DNA of 59,979 nucleotides from Diplodia intermedia. Lineage: Eukaryota; Ascomycota; Dothideomycetes; Botryosphaeriales; Botryosphaeriaceae. Shown in pieces: positions 1 to 11,550 of the stretch; the first letter of the stretch is position 1, and each line of letters starts with the position of its first letter. The translations under genes and the position numbers were made by a program. The notes beneath the pieces are model-generated. The model was not told where the DNA came from, did no database searches, and worked only from the letters and a program-made list of their open reading frames with translations. The stretch is from positions 1-59,979 of the forward strand of contig JAKEKT010000144.1 in assembly GCA_021495925.1 (NCBI GenBank), read 5' to 3'.

Positions 1-1455
1 CTCGCGACCCGGTCCATGTTCAGCCCTCAATATCCCCATGCACCGCGAACCCCGGGAAGCCGCCGCGCCCTCGCTCCTCTCCCCCCCCCCCCCCTGCGAA
101 TTCAGCCTTGCGGTCAGCCGGTTCGCCCGTAAGGAAATGTTCCGGAGAGTAGTGGTGCTCAGACGCGCAATGTTCCCGGCGGCTTCGCCCGGCCCCCCGA
201 TTTCGATAGTAGCGCCATGGGCCTCGGCTGCCGACTGCTGGGGTGGGCGAGGGAGGACTTTCGCAAGAAAGGTGGCTGTGCTGATAAGGTCGTTTCTGCA
301 TGGGCTTGGGCTTGGGCTTGGGTTCGCTTGGGGGATATTGGCGGGAGGGAGGCGACACGGCGGCCCCGTGGGGCGGCGGAGCACGTTTGTGGTTGTCAGC
401 CGGGCTGCCAAAGTGGGTGTCGCCGGGTCGGAATGTAGTGCTGATGGGTGCCCAGAGGTTTTGCGCATCATCACCGCAGCCTTGTGGGAGACACGTTTCG
501 AAGAGGGCGCGTGGGCTCTCACACCTCGAGCCTTACAACCTCTCCAGGCGGCATCCGGTGTTTCCGGCTGGCTGTTGCTGGACGCTGAAGAGTGCCTTCG
601 CTCGAGCGAGCTTTGAAGTCCGGGGTTGATTCGATGTCGTCACGTAGTGGGCGCCTTTCCCGGAGTCAGCTTGGATTTCGAGGTCTTCGGGCGGCGGCAT
701 TGCTACGGTGAAGGGAGCCTAGTGCAAATTGCTACCTACGGGTGTGGCATCTGTTGCCTGTTTTTGAGAAGACGGGGCGTCTGCTCGGAGCCGCAGACTG
801 GAAGCTTGTGATGAGGCTGCTGACGTCATGATGGCTCGTAGGCGGATTCGTCTTTACGAAATGTGTCCTTCAATGCGGACTTGGGGCTCAACATATTGAC
901 ATGAAGAGACTACAGATGGATCCGGAAGGGAGGGAGGAATGAACGTAGAAAGAGAGGAAGGGATCCCACATCATATGAAGTTAAACGAGATGGGCTGCTG
1001 CTTCTCCGGGTAGATCGGCACAAACGGCTATCTCGGCAGGCTGCCCTTGTGTCATTTCAGCCTCACTCTCCGCAACACTTTTGCTGATGCCTTCAAATCT
1101 TGACGACGAGCGTTTTTTGTCTTCTGTTGAAAATAGATGTGTCCTGTCTGTCGCATGCCCATTCTTTCTTGCGCGGCATTCCCCCCGACGATAGATTGTG
1201 ACGCCCACCCCACAGCTTCGGTCTGCGATCTAGGTGTTGTGTGTTTGTTCATGAGGCATATAGACGTGTTTTAAGGGAGGGATAAATGTCGAACAATGAG
1301 TTAATGTGAGTTCATCTTAATGGATACGTGATTATGTCACATCATCTTTTCACGTCCCTCGCCGCAGCGGTTTCCCGTCATCTTCAATGTCTGAGTGTAG
1401 GCGTATTCTTTACTTTTCTCTGTCCGATTTCATCATTGACTGGAGATGACGAAAT
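1..1455. other. Intergenic / unassigned left end
   Basis: No gene can be supported here. Several overlapping open frames exist on the plus strand in 38-811, but they are low-complexity, lack recognisable motifs and look like GC-driven chance frames. There is a short poly-C run around 82-95 and a GGGCTT-type minisatellite at about 301-330. The stretch may hold the downstream flank of the mannosyltransferase gene and flank of a gene outside the window. Confidence 0.5.
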
Positions 1456-2772
1456 TCACACATGCTTCCACCCGTTTTCAACAAGCACTTGCATCTCGTT
1501 GATTAGGCAATGCGCGGCAACCTCCTTATTCGCACCTTCTCCGCCCGTGTCCCCCGCCGTCCAGTCCTCGAGCCTTCGCCGTACCACGTAGTCCTCGCCG
1601 AAGAAGCGGATCTTGCCAAACAACCTCCAACACCGGTTGTACCACATGCCCCGGATGCGCTCGCTCACCGAAGGCCAGCCTCGGCCCGTCGGGTTGACGG
1701 CCACGTATGCGTCTCCGCTGTAAGCCACCCGCACGTGCGGATTAAGCCACACCCCCTTCAAAGCGCTCAGCGGATTGTCGGCGTGTATCAGACAGCATTC
1801 CGAGCCTTCCAGGTGCCGCGCCGCCAGCGTGTCCGGGATCCCTCTGAACCGGAGCGGCTGGTGTGTATCGGAGAAGGGCGCGGCGTCCATGATGACCATG
1901 CCGTTCCAGCAGGATTGCACCGGCACCACGTCGGCATCGGCGACGACGGCACCGCGCGAGGCCGAGGAGAAGAAGTACGGCCATGTCTGCGTGATTGGCT
2001 TGTTGCCGGCCGCGTCGCGGAGCGCGAAGGTGTCGTAGAAGCTTGGGGGCCTTGCGAAGTCCAGGCTGCATGCGGCGGCGTAGTTGCCTCCGTTGGTGGA
2101 CATCAGCGTGAGGACGTCCTCGACCTGTGCCCGTTGTTATTGCTGTTATCGAGTGCTAGTTCTTTGCAGGCGAAATCGTACCGTGAAGACAACATCATTG
2201 AGCCACAGGACTTTGGTAAAGGGCTTCGGATCCTTCGTAACCGCTCCCTGCATCTCATCCATGACGCGGTTTCTCAAGTTGGCCAGGTAAGGTATGCGGC
2301 GAATCTCTCGTTGGCCCCGTGATGTCCATATCCAGCCCGGCTCACCTGGCTTCGGGTCGCGTTCGACTTCGTCCTTGTGTGTTGCCGCGTCGAGGACGAT
2401 GGACCGTGGCACTCCCATCCGCTCCAGCTGTACGTCCAGCTCCCGCAGTGCGTTCTTACTCCCATCCCAGCTCCCGCTCTCGAGCACGGAAACGAAGACG
2501 TTGTCGGGCCCCAGATGACGCACCAAGTCGAGCAAAGCTTTGTTCCAGTGCGATTGGAGCATCGCCTCATTGTTCCAATGTATGCTCGCAATGAAAACCC
2601 TCTCATCGCTGGCCAATTGAAAGGAGGACGCCGACACACGACGCGGTGGGCCGAGACTGTTCCACGCGAGGTGGCATGTGTCCAGTAGGAGGAGGAAGGC
2701 GGTAAAAACTGCAAGGTACCGTTTCCAGCATCTGCGTCGTCCGCGGAGTGAGGTGAATGCGCTGGGGAGCAT
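1456..2772 (-). CDS. CAP59/CMT1-like alpha-1,3-mannosyltransferase, type II membrane protein
   Basis: Two exons (2772-2182 and 2124-1456) with a 57-nt intron (2125-2181, donor GTACGA, acceptor CACAG) give 419 aa. The N-terminus has a basic stretch and then one hydrophobic helix (about residues 19-37), as in Golgi type II glycosyltransferases. The body follows the cryptococcal mannosyltransferase CMT1/CAP59 family: VFIASIHWNNE near the start, KVLWLNDVVFTVEDVLTL across the splice junction, then YAAACSLDF, and SCWNGMVIMDA further on. The acidic NDV motif is where the family's metal/nucleotide-sugar site is expected. The intron is well supported because joining the exons restores this family core without a gap. 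The family transfers mannose from GDP-mannose; the acceptor in this fungus is unknown. It is divergently oriented to the broken membrane-protein gene that follows. Confidence 0.88.
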
Positions 2773-2904
2773 CCTGGTGCAAAGTCCTGGTCAAAGTGGA
2801 CGACTGGTGTGCTCTCAAAACCGAGCGAAAGGTGAGAAACTTCGAGCGGTGGAAACAAAACCTTAAGCCGTGAAATACCCCTTCATACATAACAGAACTC
2901 TAAT

Positions 2905-5159
2905 TTGTGTCAATTCAGGTCTGGCTTTGCCGGTAAAGCTCCTTCCTCGACTGATGCAGAGCCACTCGTTGTCGCATTATCTTCGCAGCCGGGCTCGGGT
3001 TCGAGGATCAAGACGGCACTCAAAACACTTAACTCAAGGCTTTCTACTCGCTCTACCTTCGCCCGCGAGGCATCCCCCAACGAGAAGGACCAAAGGTCGC
3101 ATTACAAAATCATCCTGGCTACGCTTTCCTTGGTAGCATGATCCATTCTCTCCCGGTTGGAGAATCGCTGTCCTTGGCCTTCATCAACATCCGGGAAATC
3201 TACGTCGGAGGCGAGCTCATTGGAGAATCAGGCCAAGACGATCAGAAATTGGCAGCTCTCCAATTCGCAGCAAAGCTACATGAATTGCTCATGATATCTT
3301 CCCTGACAGCGGTCGTCCTTACGTACATTCGGAAACATATCCTTTACGGAGAAGGTCTGCCGTTCGGAGCCCTCTTTGCAGGACAACAGTTCCGGCAACT
3401 GAGTTTCTTTTGATCTACAGAATTATGGGCAGTATTTCGCCGAAAGGTTCGCCAAAACAAGACGAAGTACAAGTTTTTCATCGGCCTCTTAGTCCTTGCC
3501 ACCATTCTCGGCGTCTCGGTTGGGCCTTCAACAGCACAGCTTATGCGACCTCGACTGGATCTTTGGCCTGCCGGAGGGACCACTTTCTGGTTGAACGGCA
3601 CCGATGACACCATATTTCCGACCACTCTGGATGATTCAGGCAAGTGGAGGCATTGCCGCGTTGACACAGGAGATCTTTCCTGCCCACACGGAGGCTGGCA
3701 AGCCATTGACAAGAACTATTGCTCCTACCTCGCTACCCTGACCGGGGGAGGAACCATGCCAGAGTTTTTCCTGGTAGACAGCATGCGCTCTCTACGCGAA
3801 GTGTGGCCTCTATTACGCCGAGGTGTCTCCGACCAAAAGTGGCCTCTCTACCGAGCCGACTATACAAGAGTGACTGTCCCGATGTCGTCCATTGCCGACA
3901 GCGGGGCCGAGATCGGGAGGTACTGGGCAGTTGCCGCCGCGAATGTGCTGAGAGAAAAAAGGTTCTGGAGCCGCAAAGAGGCCACATACTCCATTGACGC
4001 CCTGCAGCCAGCGGTGGCTACCGTTTGCGTAGCTCAAAATGTCTCAGGCCAGGAAATCCAAGATCAGGTTCTATGGTTCGCAAACTTGACGAGCAAAGAA
4101 GCGGGGGAGACAGACGCGAACTTCGTTTTCCGCGCGGTAAACGATGAGGATGCGATTGCAAAGGTTCTAGACCGTCTGAACTCGACAAGCGAGCCCGATG
4201 TTCTATGGTTCAATGCGGTAGAAGGACTTGGTAGTACCCTACATGCTGTCGCCACCTTTCCCGATACCGGCTTGACAAACATCAGTCAAATCTATTCCTG
4301 CAGCTTTGACAGCCGATACTTCCCAGCTACGACAAGCTCCAAGAGGACTCGAGTAAAGATATCGTATTCGGACTCCCTGGACGACTACATCCGCCACGGA
4401 GTGATCAACACGGACTACCAGCGGATTAATTTGGCAGCGGACTGGGCGCAGTATCTCAACCCAACGATCAATAGTGAGGGACAGACAGCCTTCGGACAAA
4501 TGGCCAAGACAGCTGGCATGTGGAATGCTACCACAACTCCAGACCAGGGATTCACAGAAGTAATCGTTGAAGGCATACTCGCCACAATGACACTGAACGG
4601 AATAGCTCGTTCCGGCTATGATATCCCGATAGCTGGTAGGGCAAAAGGCACCAACACTTCGAACCCCGACCCTTTCCCCCCACCAACCGCTTTCTATAGC
4701 GAACTGCTACCGCGCAATTACTTGGGAGGTGGTGGAGATGCCTACGAGATCACCGACGCTGAATTGAAAACCGCGACGCCTTTCAAAGTACGCGTCCTCG
4801 TCCTTGGGTATGCCTATACGCATCGGAGCGTAACGCAGATCGCAGCTATAACCGTCCTACTGCTGTACTCCGCCTTGGCCATCTTTCATTTCATCTACAC
4901 GATGAAGACTGGGGAACAGTCCAACGCATGGGACACGACTCCCGAGCTCGTCGCATTGGCCATGAACTCGGCCCGCACCGAGAAGCTGAAGAACACCGGC
5001 GCTGGCATCGAAACAAGTAATGTGTTCAAAGAGATGGTGAGGATCGAAGTCAAGGAAGGTGACCGTCTGGAATTCGTGTTCGAGGATACCCAAGATATCA
5101 CCGACGCCTTTGAAAGGAACAAACACTACGCGCAAGAGCTTTTCTATATTGAATTCTAG
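2905..5159 (+). pseudogene. Fungal multi-pass membrane protein gene, disrupted by a frameshift and a stop
   Basis: The protein has predicted membrane helices at the N-terminus (around 3100-3170 and 3280-3320), after 3460 (FFIGLLVLATILGVSVGPS) and near the C-terminus (4840-4900, AAITVLLLYSALAIFHFIY), with a long cysteine-containing presumably extracellular region between. It resembles a large family of uncharacterised ascomycete membrane proteins; I assign no function. The early part (ending SPNEKDQRSHYKIILATLSLVA in pieces) is in a different frame from the rest: the switch occurs at about 3130-3137 and needs one extra base. The remaining frame is open from 3138 to 5159 except for one TGA at 3411-3413, which sits where I expect a tryptophan (LSFF-stop-STELWAVF). 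No upstream ATG is visible in the first frame. Alternatives are two sequencing errors, or an intron of 66 nt (3355-3420) that would remove the TGA but uses a poor donor. Confidence 0.68.
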
Positions 5160-5569
5160 ACATGAGGGGGACATCAGAGCAGTGATGAGCATACTTGAAA
5201 ATACTTTCATTTCCTTTCGTAACATATCTTGAGTCGAATATACTCGTTACTGTTGCTTCAATGCAGTGTTCCATCATTAACTTGTTGGGAACTGAGAATG
5301 TTCCCAGTCTCGCTGTGAAGGTTTCATTGGAAAGGTCCATAACTACAGTGATCGTTTGATCCTCCTTTCTTCACATGTTGTCATCTTTTCACAAATCTTG
5401 CAGCAAAAAGTAGAGTTTTAGACCCAAATCGAGAATCTCAATTCTGTATTCTAAACGGTCGTTCCCGCTTTTCTTTTTTTTTTCCCAACATCAAATGACT
5501 ACCGTTACATGATCCAATGACATTCCAAAAGGCAATATGGCAAAAAGGGAGAAAAGATGGACAACACGT
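5160..5569. other. Intergenic between convergent genes
   Basis: AT-richer 3' flanking sequence between the plus-strand membrane-protein pseudogene and the minus-strand small secreted protein gene. It holds T-rich runs (around 5470-5485) and no coding signal that I can see. Confidence 0.5.
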
Positions 5570-6065
5570 CTAAGTGCAGTCGGAGCTGCCGTAGACGAAG
5601 GTGCCGTCGGAGTTCTCGCAGCCGCAAGTGCCGTCATCGGGGCTCTTGATGCAGGTGGTGCCAACACCGGAGTCCTCGCCGTTGGAGCTGTTCAGGCACG
5701 TCAGTATCATCATCAGGAAAGCACGAAGAAAAAATCACTCACCCCCAGAAGAAGGTCCAGTAGTCCTCGCCGGCGGTCAGCTCGTCGCTGGTGGGGGCGG
5801 TGCAGGTGTAGGCCTCGCAGGTGCCGTAGGGGGCGCCGTTGGAGCTGTCGTACTGGTGGTCGGTCTTGAAGACGGCGAAGGTCTGGGTGCCCGAGACGCG
5901 CGTGTTGTAGGCGCACTCGGCGGCCTGGATCGCGGTGCTGGTCTTCTCGGCCGAGCAGCCCGGGCTGGCCGGGTACTTGCCCTGCGTGTTGGACGTGGCC
6001 GGGTCGAGCGTGGCCGAGACGGTGGCGGCGCCGACGGCCAGCACGGAGAGGAGGTTGAGCATCAT
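5570..6065 (-). CDS. Small secreted cysteine-rich protein (candidate effector)
   Basis: Two exons (6065-5743 and 5687-5570) with a 55-nt intron (5688-5742, donor GTGAGT, acceptor AACAG) encode 146 aa. The first 18 residues (MMLNLLSVLAVGAATVSA) form a good signal peptide, and the mature part has eight cysteines: four before the intron (PGC, AEC, GTC, YTC) and four in the C-terminal 30 residues (TTC, GTC, GC, SDC). An even cysteine count, small size and secretion are the usual traits of fungal apoplastic effector-like proteins. I recognise no named family and see no catalytic motif. Two ATGs lie side by side (6065 and 6062); the first was taken. A TATATAAG box lies about 80 nt upstream on the same strand. 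Confidence 0.75.
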
Positions 6066-6141
6066 TGTTGTTGGTGGTGGGAAGCGAGTGTGTTGTTGTT
6101 GGGCTTGGTGGTTTGGATGAGACGGACTGCTTGGCCCGCCT

Positions 6142-6150
6142 CTTATATAC
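6142..6150 (-). promoter_or_regulatory. TATA box for the small secreted protein gene
   Basis: On the minus strand the sequence reads GTATATAAG, about 80 nt upstream of the ATG at 6065, a normal distance for a fungal TATA element with a short 5' leader. Confidence 0.5.
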
Positions 6151-7101
6151 CTACATCCCCTCCCCCCCCGTACGATCAGGGCGATTTGCGTCAGGCATCG
6201 GTGTCCATCAATGCGCGAGCGTGGCGGCGATCCGTGGTCCCACGATGTGTTTCGATTCACGGACCGTTGGGCCGAAGGGTACGTACTCCGAGGCGCAGAG
6301 GGCGCGGGGGGGTTCGATTAGGGGGGATCTGGAGGGCCTTGGGGTCTCGACCGTTGGTGGCACGGTGGCCTGCCGACGGTGGAACCTCCGCATTCCCGGC
6401 TGCTGGGCGGGCGGCAACCGGCACTGACGAGATGGGGTGGAACGTGGGTGGGGCTGGCGTGGTTTCGAAACGGCTTCAAGTCCGCTCTGATTGGACCGAC
6501 GCCCTAAGTGACGCGAATGCTGGCGCGGCCTCAGTCGACACTTAATAAATATAAGGCATCCAGCGCCTACACGCCCAATTCATCGCAAACGCTGTGTCGC
6601 ACCCTACAGAGTGATCCTATACTCACCTTCGGCAGTTGTGCTCTTCGCAAGGCTCGTCCAGACGGGATGCATCACCCCTCTCTACCCCCTCTCCCCGATA
6701 TTAACTGAGCAGCTTCTCTCTTCGCGGCTTGACTTACATACCGGCTGTCTAGGCATTGCAGCTACGGGGCGGCATCACGACGACGCCACCCATTCGTCGC
6801 CCCCAAATTTGACCATCTGTAGCCACCTGCAAGTGATAAGCTGCATATTATTCTGGATATCATTTCCAACGCACTCTGTGCCGCTGATCCCCGACGGCCA
6901 CCAAAACAACCACCCACCCCTCTTACACAACACACGCACGGGAAGCAAGACGACGCGCCACCTTAAGCAAAACAAGCAACGTCAAGTAAAGGCTTACCTG
7001 CATCCTTCCGCATCCGACATCGGCCACAATCTGCCCTGCGCCTGCCCTGCCCAGCCCCCACGCACGACCACCTCCAACCCACCACCACCACCCAAACCTA
7101 C
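6151..7101. other. Intergenic, promoter of secreted protein gene and 3' flank of Kelch gene
   Basis: No gene found. The stretch is the upstream region of the small secreted protein gene and the terminator side of the Kelch gene, both on the minus strand. Open frames here have no coding character. Confidence 0.5.
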
Positions 7102-9439
7102 TCACCGCCCACCCCCACCACCATCACCACAATCCCCCGTATCCTCCGCAAACCGCGACTGCCGCGGACTCGGCGTCTCCCCTCCCCGCCGCTCCACCGT
7201 CTTCGACCCGTCCCCCTCCCTGAACACCACCGTCCCCGGCAGCTCCTGCCTCTCCGTCGCCTCCAGCTCCTGCGGCTCCTCGCTGATAATCATCGGCTGC
7301 TGCTCGACCGCCGGCACGCCCACGATGCCACCCGCCGCCTTCTCGTGTATCTCGGCGGGCTGCCCCTGCAGCTCCGAGATGGTCGTGCTCGTGGCGGTGG
7401 ATTGGCGGCGGTGGCGTTCTTGTTCTTGTTGTTGGCGGCGACGGCGGCGGCGGCGGCGGCGGCGGAGGAGCAGGGTGGTGGCGAGGAGGAGGAGGGTGAG
7501 GCCGGCGATGCTGCCGATGACTGCGCCGGCGATGGCGCCGCTGGTGATGGTGCTGCTGCTGGAGGAGGCGGAGGGGGAGGGGGTGCTGGTGGGTGACGGC
7601 GGCGGGTGGAACATTGTCCAGATGGCTGGGTGCGCGAAGCCGCCGAAGGGCTGCGTCATGGTGGCGCCGCCGTCTGGGCTGTTGTTGCGGTTCGATGGTC
7701 AGCGAGCCCGTCGTCGTCATCGGTTCTGTAAGTAGAGGGGGAAAGGAAGAAGGAGAAGAAGAGAGTCGGGCAAGGAAAAAAAAAAAACAACTTACGATCC
7801 GCCAATGACGTCGACGACCTTCTGCGGGACCTGGTACGCGGGGGCGTCGTGGTCGAAGAAGGTGCCCCACGTGAGGTTCGACAGGTCGAACAGGCTGACG
7901 CCCAGCCCGTCGTCGCACGTCGTGTCGTTGAGGTCGGGCACGTCGCCCGTCGTCTCGACCGCGTACAGGCTGGCGTCGCGCGCCCCGCCGGCGACGACCA
8001 TCTGGCGGAGGCCGGCCGCGTTGCACGAGTGCCCGAAGCGGCCCGCCCGCCCCGCGTACACGCGCGTCCACGTGAAGGACGGCACCGACAGGATGTACAT
8101 GTCGTCGAAGAGCGTCGAGGTGCCCGGGTCGTAGCCGCCGTGGATGTAACTGTTTTTTTGTCCTCTCTGTCAGCTGTCACGTTCGACGTTTCTTTGGTCC
8201 GCTGGAGGGGATTGGGGGGCGAGCTGGCTGCTACACACGCACATGTTGATGCTCGAGTTGTCCTTTGCGTCCTTCTCGAATGGCAGCGTGCAGAAATCCA
8301 TCCGCGGGTCCGGGATGTCCCCCGTGGTCGACTGGTTGTACCAGGTGACGTTTTCGTCCATAAAGCTGTCGCAGAGGGAGACGGTCGACATGTCAATCTG
8401 TGTGCACCGGGTCGGGGTCAGCACTACAAGTCCCCCTCCCTCCCTTACTGTCTCGACAACATACCAGCGCGCCGTTTGTAAACGTGTCGATCGACTGCCC
8501 GCCGCTGCGCATGCCTCCGAACGTCAGAAGCGTCCCGTTCGCGCTCTTCCCGAACGAGGGCGAGTACACCAGCCCGCCCGCCACGCGCGGCGCGCCGAGC
8601 GTCTCCGTCGACACATTCCTCGTCTCCTGCGTGTGCAGGTCGATGACAATCAGCCCGCCCAGGTACGTGATCTCGGCGAACGAGGCGTTCGACACGGCGC
8701 CGCCCTCGTACTCGACGCTCGTGTACAGCCCGTACGACGAGCCGCGGTCGTACTGGCCGTTCAGGAAGAAGCCCACGTCGTGCACAATGTCCTCGGCCAC
8801 GGCGCCCCAGTTGGGCCGCCACGGCACGCCGCTGATGTTGTACGAGCGCCAGTCCCGGATCTCCGTGTCGTACGACCACAGCGACGTCGCGTCCTGGCTC
8901 GGCGGCTCCCAGTCCGGGTCCGAGTCGTTGGCCAGGAAGCTCGACCCCCCGAAGGTGAAGAGCCGGTTCGTCTCCCGGTTCGCGGCGTACAGCGCGCCCC
9001 GCAGCATGTTGGGCGGGTTGGCGTTGGCGTCGGTCCCCGCGTACCGCCCGATGCGCGACTCGGTGAAGTTGGTGTTGACGTCCCATGACTTGCCGACGTC
9101 GAGCTCGTATATGTATTTGCCTGCTTGGGATGTAAGCGGTGGTGTTTTAGAACGGGGTGCGCTTCTTGTGGCTGGTGGGAAACGCAACTGAATGTGAGCG
9201 ATGTCGTCCCGTTGCTGCGGAGAGTCTGCACGCCGCCGTCCAGGAAGATGGAGTCCCGCCTCACCATTGCTGGAAGACCGATGTCAGTGCATGCGGAGAG
9301 GTCCCGGGACGACGCACTCGCCTGAATGGTGCCAGCGTGCGCATCTGTCGCTAACTGGATCGGCATCTTGACCCAGTGCCGGTGATAACAGCGCGTATAC
9401 AGCAAAGACTGCTCCCAAGTAGAAAGCAGTTGGTAACAT
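7102..9439 (-). CDS. Kelch-repeat single-pass membrane protein
   Basis: Six exons: 9439-9322, 9269-9189, 9120-8465, 8397-8243, 8149-7796, 7678-7102, total 646 aa. Introns are 52, 68, 67, 93 and 117 nt. The first intron (9270-9321) starts with GC rather than GT; using it joins CARWHHS to MVRRDSIFLDGG, the conserved Kelch-like entry, and it has a CTGAC branch site. A signal peptide (MLPTAFYLGAVFAVYALL...) is followed by beta-propeller blades marked by GG pairs (IFLDGG, LFTFGGSS, LLTFGGMRSGG, IYIHGGYD, MVVAGGAR). A Ser/Thr/Pro-rich stalk, one membrane helix (about residues 500-525), a run of arginines and a Gln-rich cytoplasmic tail follow. This architecture suggests a cell-surface protein with an extracellular propeller. 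Such fungal proteins are common but their ligands are unknown. The downstream ATG at 9439 was chosen over 9502 because it begins the signal peptide directly. Confidence 0.85.
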
Positions 9440-11058
9440 GGCGGCGGCAAGGTCCACAGTACCGCACGGCGTGGGGAGGGGAGTTTCCGAATTATACGGC
9501 ACTCACATGTGCGTGCATGCCAAGTCCGGGGGCGGGGAAAAGAGCGATCATGTCGTTCAGTCGAAACTGGTGAGATGTGAGATGTTTCCCCGGCTGCCAT
9601 TGGTGAAGATTTGGGTAAGCAAAGCTTACAGAGACTGTGGTGATCAACGTGCATCTGCACGCGACCGAACCATGAAATCGCACTGTAGAGAGAGAGAGAT
9701 CGTCCTCGGCCCCAGTGCAGTCAGAGCTTCAGCTCTTGTCAATTGCGTCGGAGGGCCGGGCTTATACTTGCAGTCATCTTTGCCATCCTATTTGTGTGCG
9801 GTGGTGGCAACGCGTCAGTACAAAGCGTATTGTGCATGGCCCCGAACGACGCGTGGTAGTGGCTGTCCCACTCCTCCGGGCAGGATAAGCTTGCACTCAT
9901 CTATCGTGAAACAAGGGCAATCCGATCCTCCCAACGACGGACCGCAGCATGCAAAGCACTGACGTGGAGCAGAGCGTAGATAGGCGTGGCCACGCAGTCT
10001 CACGTAAGTGGCGTCGGAGCGCACCTATCACAGGCTTGGCTGCGGCCGAGACGCCGTCCACTCAGCAGAACACCCGACCCTACTGGACAAATTAGGCTCG
10101 CACAAGCCGTGTGTTCGGTGGAACTTGGCATGGCCGATGGCTGTTCGTTGGGTTTCAGGTACCAAGTGTGCTTGCTGTGCGCGTGGGCAGTGGAACCTAT
10201 GTACTGCCCTGTTCTGGTTAGTTCCTTCAGTTGAACGAACGAAGCCCCAGTGGACGCGTAGGAGCTGAGTATAGCCTTAGAGACGCTGGATGTAGAAAGC
10301 GGTGGGATAGCTATAGTACTACTAGAATTAGAGAGCTCGCTGCGAGGCCGCTATGTGGGCGATTGGACGCTTTTAATCTCATTAACATTCTCCAAAATAC
10401 CGTAATTGGGAGGGAGGGTGTGATACTAATGAAATCAGACGCTAATGTAGCTGACTGACTCCCTTGCAGTAGTGGTGCAGTGAAACTATCGTCGGGTAGC
10501 GCTGCCGCGGATGAAGCTGATGACCGGCCTTGCGAGTTCTCCCTTCCAAAAGGAAATGCATATCCAAGTCTCTCGAATCCAAGTTGGATGGATCTAGAGA
10601 CAGGATCAACTAGCGATAAAAAGCTAAACCAGATCGGTCCGTGAAGCTTCCTTTGTTCCCCTTCGCCCCGGGCAGGCAGCCGCCAGGAACCAAGAAAACA
10701 ACAAAACAGCACTTTCTCCCATCATAGCCACCCACCCCCTCCGCTTCCCGCCCGCCTCCGCCTCCGCCCCCAACGCCGACGCGCAGGCGCACACGTCCGA
10801 CATCTACCACCACCACATCGCCGTCACATCGTCCCGCGCCACCCGCATCTCATCAGCGTCAGCCGCGACGACCGCCAGAATTCCGCATCTGAGGAACCTC
10901 GCGACAGTTGCAACGGCTGCAGGCGGCACCACCACCCGCCCGCCTCTCCTCCTCGTCGGCGGGCGAGCGAGCGAGCACAACTCATCGGTTGCTCTGCTGC
11001 TGCGACGGCGGCGTGCGGGCACGAGGCGAGCGACCGGGATCCTGCCCACGACGGCGGA
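9440..11058. other. Intergenic, no gene supported
   Basis: About 1.6 kb upstream of the Kelch gene (minus) and of the first HET gene (plus). Open frames up to about 170 aa occur on both strands but carry no family motif, no signal peptide and no consistent codon bias. The stretch 10,640-11,050 is strongly C/G-skewed low-complexity sequence. Confidence 0.5.
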
Positions 11059-11513
11059 TGTCGAGGGGTGGCGGGGGCGATGGCTGTCGACGGCGCGGTT
11101 GGTGAGGAGGAAGGAGGTGGAGGTGGAGGTGGAAGGCGCACGACGGCGGGGGGAAGGACGGGAGTGTCAGGATGTGGAACTTCAAGGGTGTTTTGGCGGA
11201 GGGAGGAAGCAGGAGGGAGGAGCGGAGCGGAGACACAGTGCGGAGTTCTGGGCACGGTCAAGATTTGGTTGGAGCAACCGGCCGTTGTGAGTTTTCATTG
11301 CATCGTTTATCGACACCGATCCTACCCGGCGAACTTGATCTCACCCAGTCCGGGCAACCACGGCATGGCTCGGGCTGCGGGTCCCGTGCAAACCATCTTC
11401 AGAGCACAGTACTGCGCCAAAAGATAAGAGAGAATTCTTCCGTCTCCGCTCTTCGCCGCTATGCCACGACAAGAAAGCGTGGGGGCGGTTTGCTCGGTTA
11501 AAACCGTCCCACA
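11059..11513 (+). repeat. Duplicated 5' flank, copy 1 (upstream of HET gene 1)
   Basis: This stretch matches 14,221-14,819 in order: TGTCGAGGGGTGG, CTGTCGACGGCGCGGTTGG, GTGCGGAGTTCT, TTATCGACACCGATCC, CCACGACAAGAAAG and CTCGGT.AAAACCGTC are shared. Each copy lies directly upstream of a HET-domain gene. Copy 1 keeps cytosines where copy 2 often has thymines. Confidence 0.8.
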
Positions 11514-11550
11514 ATCTGCTTGCATCGCGTCTATACACATCATTTCCAGC

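Noticed and set aside
38..811. Overlapping plus-strand open frames of 61-192 codons
   Set aside because: Low-complexity, no conserved motif and no consistent codon bias; probably chance frames in GC-rich flank.
5601..6545. 314-codon plus-strand frame over the small secreted protein gene
   Set aside because: It is antisense to a gene with signal peptide, TATA box and good intron; its translation is Gly/Arg/Val-rich mirror sequence.
10311..10712. 133-codon minus-strand frame
   Set aside because: No family motif, atypical composition, no plausible promoter or introns.
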